Below, piece after piece: positions 23,030-33,544 of a stretch of DNA of 64,000 nt. Position numbers and translations under genes: made by a program. Each line of letters begins with the position of its first letter. Position 1 is the stretch's first letter. Origin of the DNA: Tolypeutes matacus (lineage: Eukaryota; Chordata; Mammalia; Cingulata; Chlamyphoridae). The stretch covers positions 15,186,213 through 15,250,212 of the forward strand of contig JAKSZT010053764.1 of NCBI GenBank assembly GCA_026826555.1, read 5' to 3'. The notes under the pieces are model-generated. The model searched no databases and was not told where the DNA came from. It worked only from the letters and a program-made list of their open reading frames with translations.

Positions 23030-23475
23030 TTGGTAGTTGAAGCTGTATGTACCCCAGAAAAACATGTTCTTAAATTTAATCCTTTCTGTGAGGGTGAACA
23101 TTGTAACCAGGAACTTTTAATGAGGCTACTTCAGTTAAGGTGTGGCCCACTTCAGTTATGATGGGTATTAATCCTATTACTGAAGTCTTTTATAAGGAAA
23201 GGAAATTTAGACCAAAAGAAAGAAAAGCCACAGGAAGCAAGAGGCTGGACATCCATGGAACCCAGAAGAGAAGAGAGAGACCACCATGTGTCTTGCCATG
23301 TGACAGAGGAGCCAAGGAGTGCTAGTAGCCAGCCCCAGAATGCAGGTCTTCCAGAAGAAAGTATCACCTAGATGATGCCTTGATATGGACTTTCTTTTAG
23401 CTTCAAATAAATCTCATTGTTTAACCCAACCTTCTTCATAGCATTTGCTTGAGCAGCCTAGGAAACTAAAACAGA
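23030..23475 (+). mobile_element. Solo LTR, MaLR-like
   Basis: Related in style to 27930-28440: a purine-rich centre (gaagagaagagagagaccac) and an AATAAA signal at about 23406, ending 'ggaaactaaaaca'. That end is the complement of the 'tgttttagttt' start seen in the neighbouring LTRs. Confidence 0.65.
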
Positions 23476-23716
23476 TCTCCTTATCATATGACTTAAGCTG
23501 TATTAACTTCATGCCATAGTATTTGTTATTGGATATCAAGGTTAAGAGTGAATATTACCCAAGGATTTGCACCCTATTGTAGGGAGAGTTCGTGTGTTTC
23601 CAGTTGTTCACAGGACAGTTGAATATTGTTGGTTGAAAATAGGACTGTTATTGTTTTTACTTAGAGATTAAGGTTTAAGGAGATGTGTATGACTGCCAAG
23701 TTGACAAGGGGTGGAC

Positions 23717-24202
23717 TGTGATGGTTAAGGTCATGTGTTAACTGGCCAGATTATGGTGTCCAGTTGTTTGGTCAAACAAGCACTGGCCTGATTGTTACTG
23801 CGGGGATAGTTTGTGGACTTAGCTCATTACTAAGTTGATTGCATCAATGGCTGATTACATCTATGGTCAACTGAGAAGATTGCCTTCAAAAATGAGAGAC
23901 ATCTCAGTCAGTTGAAAGCTTTAAAAAGAGAAGTGATTATTTCAGCAGTCAGAAGGGAGAATTTCCATCTCTACTTCAGCCCAGCGAGCTTCTCCTGGTA
24001 ACTTCACTGAAAACCTTCATCAGAGTTCCCACCTTGCAGCCTGCCCTATGGAATTTGGACTTGCCCACCCTCACAGTCACACAAGCCAATTCCTATTTTA
24101 AAAATCTCATAATATTTACATCACACACACACACACACATACACACATATATAATCTCCTGTCAGTTCTGTTTCCCTAGAGAATCCGGACTAATCTAATA
24201 CA
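23717..24202 (+). mobile_element. LTR of the same family as 4565-5008, opposite orientation
   Basis: It starts 'tgtgatggttaagg' and ends 'ggactaatctaataca'. The reverse complement aligns with both ends and the middle of the 4565-5008 LTR. No matching 5-base flanks were found, so the edges may have decayed. Confidence 0.75.
24121..24156. repeat. (CA)n/(TA)n microsatellite
   Basis: An alternating CA run passes into a short TA run, inside the LTR. Confidence 0.9.
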
Positions 24203-24232
24203 TGATCCATTAAAATAAAACATTATATAGAT

Positions 24233-24421
24233 CAGGGGTTCTAAACAAGGGGCCCACGAGCTTGAATTGAAATTCAAAAAAACATTATTCTTGTAGGGAC
24301 ATGTTGGTGCGGATGTATTATATTTATGAAATAATACATAGTATAGTAGGAACTTAGTAAGGGGTCCATGGTTTTCATCTGACAAAGGGGTCTGTGGAAC
24401 AAAAAAGGTTAAGAACCCCTG
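24233..24421. mobile_element. hAT-type non-autonomous DNA transposon, 189 bp
   Basis: Terminal inverted repeats 'caggggttct' and 'agaacccctg' bound 189 bases, flanked by the exact 8-base duplication ATATAGAT at 24225-24232 and 24422-24429. An 8-bp duplication and CAGGGG termini fit the hAT-Charlie (MER5-like) group. It has no coding capacity. Confidence 0.9.
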
Positions 24422-24429
24422 ATATAGAT

Positions 24430-25035
24430 GAATTATCTTTGAAATCACTTCAGAGACATTACTTGTAAAAACTGCATTTTTCAACTACTTTATTATACCA
24501 AAATTCAGAGTCAGATTTTGATGTTTTGGAGTTCATTGTACTCTGGAAGATGTAGACATTGAATTACGGTAATAATTATTTTTTTGAAAACCTATTGCTT
24601 ATTCATAGTGAATTATGTTTATATGAGCCATTATACTTTCTCTTTGCTTAAGCCAGTTTGCATTGGGTATTATATCCTATGCCTGTGACCATAGACTCTG
24701 CTCCTGCCTAACTTGGACCCTGGATGCTAACTAACCTCAGCTGACATGGAATAAGAACCTGTATCTAGTAGGTGCTTATTAAATGACAGTTGTTAGCTAC
24801 CTCGGAAAGTGTCTTCTTAGCATGTAAATATTTGTGTAAATTTTACATACGAGTAACAAATTCTAGCATTTTGTCTTCAGTTGACATTTTTAATCTCCCT
24901 GGATTCTCTGAAGAAGAATTAACCGTGTATATTTCCTCTTTTGCTTCTTCTTTAGAAGTTGGTTGTTGTGTTTCTGACCTTGTAGCTCTTTATTTCTTGT
25001 GGTCTCCTAGTGAACTAGGGTAGGTATTACCTTGG
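24430..25035. other. No gene seen; unassigned
   Basis: A MIR-like tail (gtaggtgcttattaaatgac) occurs at 24767-24786. The rest is unassigned AT-rich sequence. Confidence 0.4.
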
Positions 25036-25041
25036 CAGCTG

Positions 25042-25501
25042 TTTTAATTTGCCAAAGGGCTGCCAATGGAAAGTACCAAAAATGGGTTGGCCTTTATAAA
25101 GAGAATTTATTTGGGTAAAAGCTTACAGTTCTGAGGCCATGAAATATCCAAATCAACGCACAATGAGAGGTGCTTTCTCACCAAAGTCAGCTACTGTTGA
25201 TCTTGTTGTCTGGCCAAGTTGCAAATCAAGATGGCTGCTGATCTCTGCAGAGGTCTCTGCCTTCCCCAGGGCTTCTCTGTTTGTGTGCAATCCTCTCTTT
25301 CACCTGGCCAGATCAAATATGGCAGAGATCTCTTTTCTTGTGTGTGTCTGTTTATATCAGACCCAGCAGGAACGTGGAGACTCCTGAGTCATGCCTTACT
25401 GATGTAGTCCAATTTGAGAGTCTCACATACACAGGAATGGATTAGTTCACAAACATAATCTTTCTCATTTCAAGATTCAGAAAAGAAGTTCAAAATGCCA
25501 C
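25042..25501 (-). repeat. 3' LTR of the MaLR-type element
   Basis: Starts 'tgttttaatttgccaaaggg' and ends 'gccaca' on the plus strand. It is similar throughout to the copy at 27008-27468. Confidence 0.88.
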
Positions 25502-27007
25502 ACTCCACCCTCTGTATCCCATATGCAAAATACATTGATTATATCACAATATTTCAAAAGCCTTAAATGATTTCATAACAATGCTCAGTACAAAATCATA
25601 TAAAAATCAGTTACAGGTATGCACTTTGTCTTGGGTCAAAAGTCCCCTCTGCCTCTAGACCTGTGAAACTTACAAAACAAGTTATCTGTTTCCAATATAC
25701 AAAGGAGGGACAGACATAGAATAAACATGTGCATTATCATAAAGAGAAATTGGAAGGAAAACAGGTGTCAGGGGTCCGAGACCGTTCTGAAAACCTGCAG
25801 GGCATACTGTTATTAGATTTCACAGTCTGAGAGTCATCTGTTGAACAATGGTTTCTTCTCCTTGGGGCCTCATGAGGGCCCACCCCTTCTAAGGGCTTGC
25901 CAAATGGCCTTTTTCTTGTTTTCACCCTTATCAAGCATCTGGATGGCCTCTGAGCTCTAGACCTAACCCTCCAAGAACACTGGGGTGACGGCCACATTTT
26001 CCCCAATCTCTGGGGGACAGTCTCAAATCCCTTAGTATAGTGGGAAGGTGGCAACATTCTCCCTAATCTTTAGCATAGTCCCAAGCCCCTCAGAATGGTG
26101 GGGTGGCAACCTAACTCTCCCCATCCATGGGGGAATATGCTGCACCCTCTCTGTAGCCTGGGGAGGCCAAACTCCCCCTGAACAACATGCTGGAAGATCC
26201 ACCCTCTTCAAATGCTGGGGTAAACTCACCCTTTCCACACACATGGGTGGGGTCACTCTCCTGGCCTGAGGCGATATCCCAAGTCCAGACCTCAACTTCC
26301 AAGGTTTTCCTTCTGAAGTGGTTTCTCCTTCAACTTCCCCCTTTCTTGTCCCTTTTAGTCCAGGCTGAAAGTAGTTTTGTTCAAACAGGTCTCACAAAAA
26401 GCTTTTTGGTTTAGCATGCAGAAAACAGGGGTCCAAGCTGCCAGACAGTAAGACTTTCCATAAGTCCTTCCTGTATAACTGCATTTCCAATCCTGACTTA
26501 CAAGTTCCAAATTTAGTTAAGTTCTCATATGGGGCACTATCCTCTGGGTGGAGGCTTGTTTCCAGAAGCTTGGAATTTCCCAAATCATCAGTCTCTGGTT
26601 TCTTTATGCCCAGGAGTACAGTTCTCAGCATATCTCTTTCCTCTCACATTTTGCTATAAGCTGCAAGCCAGGTCACATTTTCCACATTTAATTTGGTAAT
26701 TTCAGCTAAATATCTAAGCTCATTGTTTTCAATTCTGCTTTCCATCTAACATCAGGAGTCAATTTTGCCATATTCTCTGCCATTTTAAAGCAAGAATCAC
26801 TTTCTTTCCAGCCATTTCTGTCCAAGGCCTTATCAGAACTATCTTTAGCATCCATGTTTTTACCAACAGTCTCTTCAAAGCAATCTAAGCCTTTTCTATC
26901 AAGCACCTCATAATTCTTCCAAAATCTACCCCTTACCCATTTAAAACTATTTCAACATTTTGGGCATTTGCATAACAGCAGCACCCCACTTCCTGGTACC
27001 AATTTCT

Positions 27008-27468
27008 GTTTTAGTTTGCCAAAGGGCTGCCAATGCAAAGTACCAGAAATGGGTTGGCCTTTATAAAAGGAATTTATTTGGGATTAAAGCTTACAGTTCC
27101 AAGACTATAACATATCCAAATCAAGGCACAATCAGAGGTGCTTTCTCATCAAAGTCAGCTACTATTGATCCTTTTGTCCAGCCACATGGCAAACCAAGAT
27201 GGCCACTGATCTCTGCCGAGGTCTCTGCCTTCCCCAGTGTTTCTCTGTTTGCCTGCAGTTCTTTCATTGGGCCAGATCAAATATGGCAGATATCTCTTTT
27301 CCTGTGTGTGTCTCCATTTATATCAGACCCAGCAAAAGGGCAGAGACTCAATCTGAGTCACGCCTTACTGACAGTCCAATTGAAAGTGTCTCACACCTAC
27401 AAGAATTGATTAGTTTACAAACATAATCTTTCTCTTTTTGTGATTCATAAAAGAATTTCAAATTGCCA
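27008..27468 (-). repeat. 5' LTR of the MaLR-type element
   Basis: The partner of the repeat at 25042. It differs at scattered positions, which shows the insertion is old. Confidence 0.88.
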
Positions 27469-27848
27469 CAGCAGTTTGCAGTGATTTGGGCTAATTTAGG
27501 ATTATGTTAGACTGCATGCTTCGTAGTTTGTTGTCAGAAAAAACCTGATGTGAATAATATCTTAAAGAATGGTGGTGCACATGATGTAAAACATCACTCT
27601 CTTCCTTGCATTAGTTTTGATTTTCCCTGGTTCTTCCTTTAATGATCAAGAACAGAGTAGATTTTTCTCCCTTCTTTTAATTGAGATGTTGGGATGATTA
27701 AGGAACTAAGACAGATTTGGGGAAAATCTGCTTTTGATGTGAAGAGGTTCTATTTATTAACCCCCAAAAATTACATTAAGGAACAATGCATTTAACTTCT
27801 AAATGCCTTCAAGAATCTTTGTCACAATTCAAAACATCATGAGAGTGC

Positions 27849-27896
27849 AAACAATGAGGGGGAAATAAATAAATCTTAAAAAACAAAACAAAAAAA
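27849..27896 (+). mobile_element. Severely 5'-truncated SINE (tail only)
   Basis: The text 'tgcaaacaatgagggggaaa' with (aaat)n and poly(A) is the 3' end of the dimeric SINE. The flanks 'atcatgaga' and 'atcatgata' look like a decayed target duplication. Confidence 0.7.
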
Positions 27897-27929
27897 ATCA
27901 TGATAGTTTTGAGGCTTTCCTTTTTTATC

Positions 27930-28440
27930 TCCCTCTGACAGTTTGATTCTGGATAGACCCAGAAAATTGTCCTTTGAGCTAATCCATTCTTGTGGGTGTG
28001 AACCTATTGTAGGTGTGAAGTTTTGATAGATTATTTCAGTTAAGGGCCTTTTGATTAATTACTTCAATAGGGCATGACCAGGGTGGGTCTTGATCTTCTT
28101 ACTGGAGTCCCTTATAAATGGGATGAATATGGATAGAGGGAACCTCAGAGACAGAGAGAAACCCACGGAAGCTAGGAGAGGAAGCCACAGAAACCAGGAA
28201 GCTGAAAGCAATGATACCTGTAGGAGAAGGGAGACACTGCCATGTGCCTTCCCATTTAACAGAGGAGGCCAGATGCCTCCATGTGCCAGTCTTCAGGAAG
28301 AAAGCATCGCCTGATGCTGCCTTAATCTGGGCACTTTCACAGCCTCAGAACTGTAAGCTTGCAACCTAATAAATCCCTATTGGAAGAACCAACCCATTTC
28401 TGATATATTGCTTTCAGCAGCTTTTAGCAAACTAAAACAT
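27930..28440 (+). mobile_element. Solo LTR related to the MaLR-type LTRs
   Basis: The minus strand begins 'tgttttagtttgctaaaagc' and continues with 'cagaaatgggttgg', matching the start of the 27008 LTR in opposite orientation. An AATAAA lies at about 28368. Confidence 0.7.
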
Positions 28441-29250
28441 CCCCAAAAGCAGAACTCCTTGAAACTCTTTAATTGGATCATAAAACTATCTGTGAGAAAC
28501 CTCCTTCTGCCCACTTACCATCAGCTCCCATATTCATGGAGTGATTCATTGAGGTTAATATTAGACCGAATATTTTCATTATAGTTATGCTTAGACACAA
28601 CATCAGCTGGGCAAATCATGATTTAGTTTTATACCATGCTCTTATGGTATTTCTCAACTACATCTAAAGACCTTTTTTTTAAAAAAAAAAGTAATTTTAT
28701 TTTGGCCAATCATACAGCATACAAAATATGCTTGTTCACCCTTGTGAGTTTCCAGGAGTAAATGAGCGGAAATAACTGCTACACTATAGTCATAAGAGTG
28801 TTTTCTATAAACCAAAACTTAGTAATGAGACCAAGTGGCAAGAATTCAAATCAAATGAATACATTTATTTAGGCTGATATGAGCTCTGTGAAACTCAAGA
28901 GTTTTGGCTTGTTTCATGTTCATGTAACTAGTTTCTCAGACAGATGAAATGTACAATAAAAAATTTGTAGGAATCTATCTGAGCAGGATCCAAATTATTT
29001 CCTAAAATCTGCAACTACTTTGACTGTAATGTAGACTTCATGTCTTTGTGGTTTCTAAAGTGATGATACATCAAGCTGTAAACTTAGAGGAATCCCATGA
29101 TTCTTACTGGAGAAATTTAGGATTATCAGGCCCTTTATAATAGCTACACAAGAATTACCCTTGAGTGAATGAGTTTGGTGAATGATGTAAACTTGAAATG
29201 TGCACACATTTTAATGTAAGAAAGTCTTTGCTTTTTAAGTATAATTTGAT
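28441..29250. other. No gene seen; AT-rich unassigned sequence
   Basis: No frame above 70 codons, RNA gene or recognised repeat was found, apart from a short T/A run at 28673-28690. Confidence 0.4.
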
Positions 29251-29271
29251 AATAGTGGGTTTTTTGTTCTT

Positions 29272-29370
29272 TTATGATTTTTTTTTTTTTTTTTTTGGAG
29301 GTACCAAGGATTGAACTCAGGACCTCGTATATGGGAAGCAGGTGCTCAACCACCAAGCTGCACCCACTCC
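29272..29370 (-). mobile_element. Monomeric tRNA-Ala-like SINE
   Basis: The minus strand reads as a tRNA-like monomer with A box 'gcttggtggttgagcacc' and B box 'gagttcaatccttgg', followed by poly(A). It is closer to a plain tRNA-Ala body than the abundant DAS-like copies and may represent the ancestral form. Flanks contain 'ataatagtg' and 'ataatagcg'. Confidence 0.75.
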
Positions 29371-29379
29371 CATAATAGC

Positions 29380-29712
29380 GACTTTTTTTTTTTTAATATA
29401 TCAGTATCTTATGAATGTATTGGGTTTTTTTCTTTTCTTTTTTTTTTTAAGATTTATTTTTATTTACTTATCCCCCTCCCTCCTCCCCTTGCAGCTTGTG
29501 CTTGCTGTGTCCATTTGCTTTACATTTTTCTGTCTGCTTGTCTCCCTTTGTTGGGTCATCTTGCTGCGTCAGCTGGGGCCCACAGGCCGTCAGCTCACCG
29601 CATGCTGCGCAGTGCAGGTCAGCTTGCCTTCACCAGGAGGCCCCGGAAACCGAACCCGGGGACTCCCATATGGTAAACGAGAGCCCAACCAATTGAGCCA
29701 CAGCCATTTCCC
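29380..29712 (-). mobile_element. tRNA-derived SINE, longer monomer
   Basis: A reverse SINE with a longer 3' body (gacaagcagacagaaaaatg on the minus strand), as in the 8736-9025 copy. 'ataatagtg' follows it, so this site was probably hit twice. Confidence 0.85.
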
Positions 29713-30830
29713 CCATAATAGTGTCTTTAAGCATTCCTTTATTAGCTCTCTTGTATGATGGCTGCCCCACTATTTAGATAAGGCAAAAACAAAAAATCCT
29801 TTGTAAACCAACCAACTAGAACTGGTATTGGGTATTTGTCTTTCTGCTACAAGATATGTTTAGTTTCTCAGTCTAGCTACCTGTTCTTTATTCTTTCAAG
29901 GTACTCTTTAACACTTGCACTTATTGCAACATCATTACAATGGCTGTATTCTTTGGTCCTCAAAATCGTACTCACTCCTGTAATGCTCCCATACCCACCC
30001 TTCTCCCTGTGAGGAATGCCCACTTCAGAGAGATCCAATGATATTCTTCCCTCTCTACCAGCTGTTGCTTACCAGTCATCCCAACCCACTTCCAACACAC
30101 CAACTAATATCTGTTTTTCCCAAAACCTCACTCATGGACTATATTCTTGAAAAGGATTCCATTCATTGAGATGTAGAAGAAAGAAAGTCCAAAAGGCCTC
30201 ATTCCCAAGGCTGAAGCTTTGTTAGAAACCATATGGAAGCAGCAACTATATTCCAAGCACAGGAGTCTTCAACAAGGATGAGCTTTGAGGTAGCTTTCTT
30301 TTTTTTTTTTTTAGGTAGCTTTCAATTGTAGCTAATACCAAATCTATTCTTGTGCTATAAGGATCAGATCTGAATTGTTTGGCTGAAAAGTGCATAATGC
30401 CAGAGCAGTTCAAAAAGAAAAGTATTTGTTTGATGAAGTTGCTAATTATGAATCATGTGTTTTAACAAAGCATCCTGAGAAAAGAATGTCAACAAACCTC
30501 AACCTTGAAAAAGAGAGGGTGGATTAGGTCTTCTGGTTCTAGGATGGGTTGGTAATCAAGGCACATAAGGAAATGACAACCTGAGCTGGAGGCCTAAAGG
30601 TCTAAAAAAGTGGGGAACCAGTTTAATGTAGTCTTAAAGGCCAAAAGGATGATCCTTCCCTCGCCCCCAGGTGGAACGCATGTATTATCTTAAGCCTGAG
30701 AGATAGCCTACTATGAAAGAGCAGTGGAAAAAGGGGTCCAGGCCCATGGGCTTCCACAATTTTGAGGAACAGTCTTAAACAATCAGATGGTGCTGAAGGT
30801 CCCCCTGGGGGTAAGATAGCTTGAGAAAGT
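29713..30830. other. No gene seen; mostly unassigned single-copy sequence
   Basis: No coding frame or RNA gene was recognised. A pure 14-T insertion with flanking repeats occurs at 30299-30312. Confidence 0.4.
30288..30323. repeat. Poly(T)-only insertion with 11-bp target duplication
   Basis: 'aggtagctttc' occurs at 30288-30298 and 30313-30323 with nothing but 14 T between. This fits an L1-mediated insertion that copied only the poly(A) tail of its template. Confidence 0.75.
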
Positions 30831-32015
30831 AACGGCCCCAAGAGGGAAAAATGGAAAGTTGGCTGCGGGGTCTCGGAGAACTGGCTCTCTAGGGACGATG
30901 GCTTGGGGAGAAAAGGGGCCCTGAGAAGAGAGTGACGGGGCTGGGTCGGTCACCTGGGGACATCCGCTGGCGGGACCGCCAACTCTGGTCTTCCAGAGAG
31001 CTGCGAGCAAAGGGGGCACACGCAGGCTGTCAGTGTCTGCAGCTCGTTCAGCGCGACAGCGGGGATATCCAAACCGACGCAAGTGAAAACGTTCTTCTCC
31101 CTGTGGTCTCAGCCTCTCTTGCTGTCAGGACCCGGGCCCTCCACCGTCACTAGACACCGGGAAAGACGGTTACTACCTTGCCGAAGAAAGGCAAAAGGAC
31201 AAAGGTGGCCCAGTACCGAAGGTGCCATTTGAGAGATTTGCTATCTTGGTGGCAGATTTCCCGCTCACGCGTAGGAAAAGCTGAGTGCCAGTTCTCCCGA
31301 CTGCCTCATGTGACGCTGGACTTGGGGTGCCTCACGTGACACACCATCTACGTGTAAAAGCCCTCACCGTTAGGGATTACTTTTAGCGAGTCACGTGGGT
31401 CAACTGACGGAAGCTCTGGTTTTGGTTCTTCCGGGCTGCTCCGCGTTACACCTGAACTAAAGCCACAGCATTGACACTTCCAGCCCTTTGGAGCGGGGTT
31501 GACCCAGGCCTCGCAAGGGGGTGGAGGGAATACTTGGGCAGGAAGGAGGAAGTGATACTCAGACACCCGCGGGATTCTTTTAGGACGGGATTGGCTGAAG
31601 TCCATGCGCTCCACTTGCTAGTAAAGTTTCCACGCCGTCTAGCCGGCCTTCTGGAGCGGTGACGTCAGATACGCGACCACGGAGGGAGCAGCTGAAGGTC
31701 TCGCCAGGCTCGGGGCTCTCCTGGGTAGCAGAGGTAGTGTTTTATGATGGGTCTCCGTGGAGCCTCCGTTACGAAATGGGAAGGTCCTGGGTGGGCTTAG
31801 GTGTTGGTGCGGACCCTTTATAAAGGACACTTAAGCAACGTCTGTATTGTAAGCCTCAGGGAGCGCAAGTGACGCGTTTGAGGCACCTGCGTGGAGTCTG
31901 TTCTGCCTCCGCAGATGTGAGCCTTCACAGATGGGGAACCTGAGCGGGAAGTTTCTCAGGAACGTTTGGATTGAGCCTCCTTTGGCCTGAAATTGAAAAA
32001 ATCGGAGATACAGGT
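30830..32015 (+). promoter_or_regulatory. CpG-rich promoter-like block P2 with putative first exon
   Basis: CpG-rich against an AT-rich background. Sites visible on the plus strand: TCACGTGAC (31332-31340), TCACGTG (31391-31397), a full CRE TGACGTCA (31660-31667) and a TATA box TTTATAAAGG (31817-31826). A donor-like ATACAG/GTGCGT follows at 32008-32019. A transcript starting about 30 bases after the TATA box would give a first exon of roughly 31850-32013. No coding start with a recognised product is visible. CRE-to-3'-anchor spacing matches P1 within about 10 bases once the SINE at 32112 is removed. Confidence 0.65.
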
Positions 32016-32111
32016 GCGTCCTGGTTCCATTCAGTGTATCAAAATCGGATCGTTACAGTCTTCGTTTTTGCATTTAATATTAGCCCTCAGACTGTCAAAT
32101 TTAGGTCTTTT

Positions 32112-32254
32112 TTTTTTTAATATGTATTGTTTTATTTTTATTTTATTTATTTTATTTTATTATTATTTTTTTTTTACCGGGAGGTCCCGGGGATCGAACC
32201 CGGGTCCCTCCATATGGGAGACGGATGTCCAACCAGTTGAGCCACCTCCGACCC
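32112..32254 (-). mobile_element. Short tRNA-derived SINE
   Basis: A short monomer in reverse orientation after an A/T-rich tail, with the 16-base duplication 'caaatttaggtctttt' at 32096-32111 and 32255-32270. Confidence 0.93.
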
Positions 32255-32660
32255 CAAATTTAGGTCTTTTGTGCTGCCTTGAAACAGATGGTCGAATGTG
32301 CCAAACGTTCAGCAAAGGTAAAACGAATTTTCTCAACTGCCTGAAGTGCTCAACTGCCAGATCTGTGTGTGGCTTTCATACATAGTGTTCCCAAGAAAGA
32401 TTAGCCAGTCTTTATGCTAGTCAATGGATTTGGGCAGAGTTTAATTGCTAAGTTTCCTATTTCAAGTTATATTATACTTTGGTGTGAAGGCCCCATTTCA
32501 ATACTACAAAACTCAGTTACTGAACTGTGTAGTTCAATAACTCAATATTATTGAATTACAATAATATCAATTATATTCACAATATTGTGTTACCGTAACC
32601 AACATTTATTGCCCCTTTGGTTTCATCACTGCAAACAGAAACTCTCCAATACAGTTTTTT

Positions 32661-33092
32661 TTTTTTTAAGATTTATTTATTTACTTTATCCATTTTAACC
32701 CCCCCCCTTCCCCATTTGCTGTTTTGTGTCCATTTGCTGCGCAATTCTCCAAGTTTGTTTCCTGCCACCTCTTCTCATCCTCCTCCTCCTCCAGTCTTCA
32801 CCAGGATTCGATCCTGGAGACCTCCGATGTAGGAGAGAGGTATTCTGCTGCCTGCGCCACCTCAGCTCCTGGCTTCGGGAGCTTTTGGAGCATCTTGTCT
32901 TGTCTCTCCCCTGTTACATCATCATCCTGCTGCCTGGCTCCCGGGGGCCCAACGGCTCAGCGGCACACAGAGCCTGGCAGCCCATGCGCCTTCTATATAT
33001 ATATTTTTTATTTTACCGGGAGGTCCCGGGGGTCAAACCCAGATCCCTCCATATGGCAGACGGACGCCCAACCATTTGAGCCACATCCGCCC
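32661..33092 (-). mobile_element. Composite SINE: short unit, GC repeat, second tRNA-like unit
   Basis: On the minus strand, a short monomer (33000-33092) is followed by an A/T-rich linker, a 'gctgccaggc' GC tract and a second tRNA-like unit (B-box-like 'ggatcgaatcctggt') ending in poly(A). It is the same architecture as 53155-53622. The flanking 'ccaatacagttttt' is found at about 32647, 33094 and 33290. Confidence 0.85.
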
Positions 33093-33104
33093 CTCCAATA
33101 CAGT

Positions 33105-33287
33105 TTTTTTTTTAAAGATTTTTATTTATTTATTCATTCATCCCCCCCTTGCTGCTTGTGCTCGCTGGGTCAGCCAACCACGCCGTGCGGGCGGGCCTGC
33201 CCCCACCAGGAGGCCCCAGGAACCGAACCTGGGACCTCCCATATGGTAAACGGGAGCCCTACTGATTGAGCCACAGCCGCTTCCCCC
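33105..33287 (-). mobile_element. tRNA-derived SINE inserted at the same target
   Basis: A DAS-like monomer that uses the right-hand target repeat of the composite element, giving three copies of 'ccaatacagtttt' in all. Confidence 0.92.
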
Positions 33288-33544
33288 TCCAATACAGTTT
33301 TGATTATAGCCATCCTACTGGGTGTGAAGTGGTATCTCGTAGTTTCATTTGCATTTCCCTAATAGCTAATGATCCTGAGCTTATTGGTCATTTGTATATC
33401 TATTCAAGTCCTTTGCCCATTTTTAAATTGGATTGATTATTTTTTTGTTGTTGAGGGTCATCAGGATTATTTTAGCAACCTCCTTATAGATATCTCTGTT
33501 TCTACCCCCACCCCTCTACAGTCTCAATACAGCAGCTGGAGTGA

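Larger units (their letters stand above)
25042..27468 (-). mobile_element. Complete-length MaLR-type LTR retroelement with both LTRs
   Basis: Two direct repeats of about 460 bases (25042-25501 and 27008-27468), both TG...CA on the plus strand, enclose about 1.5 kb. Just inside the right LTR, the minus strand reads 'ttggtaccaggaagtgggg', a plausible tRNA-Leu primer binding site of ERVL/MaLR type. Just inside the left LTR, the minus strand is purine-rich (gatacagagggtggag), a polypurine tract. The element therefore runs on the minus strand. Flanks GCAGC and GCAGT differ by one base. The interior has no long open frame, as is normal for these non-autonomous elements. Confidence 0.88.
32540..33480 (-). 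mobile_element. Old antisense L1 fragments split by SINEs
   Basis: The left part (attcacaatattgtgttacc) and the part at 33300-33420 (ctactgggtgtgaagtggta, on to gcatttccctaat) are antisense L1 text. Two adjacent SINEs lie between them. Confidence 0.7.

Noticed and set aside
25737..26295. Gag-like gene inside the two-LTR element
   Set aside because: Several short frames overlap on both strands with no recognised motif; MaLR-type interiors are usually non-coding.
30783..31614. Open frames of about 90-100 codons in P2
   Set aside because: Same reason as P1; several overlapping frames on both strands with no domain.
32724..33269. 181-codon plus-strand frame
   Set aside because: It lies across two adjacent reverse SINEs. 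The same peptide strings recur wherever this SINE occurs.
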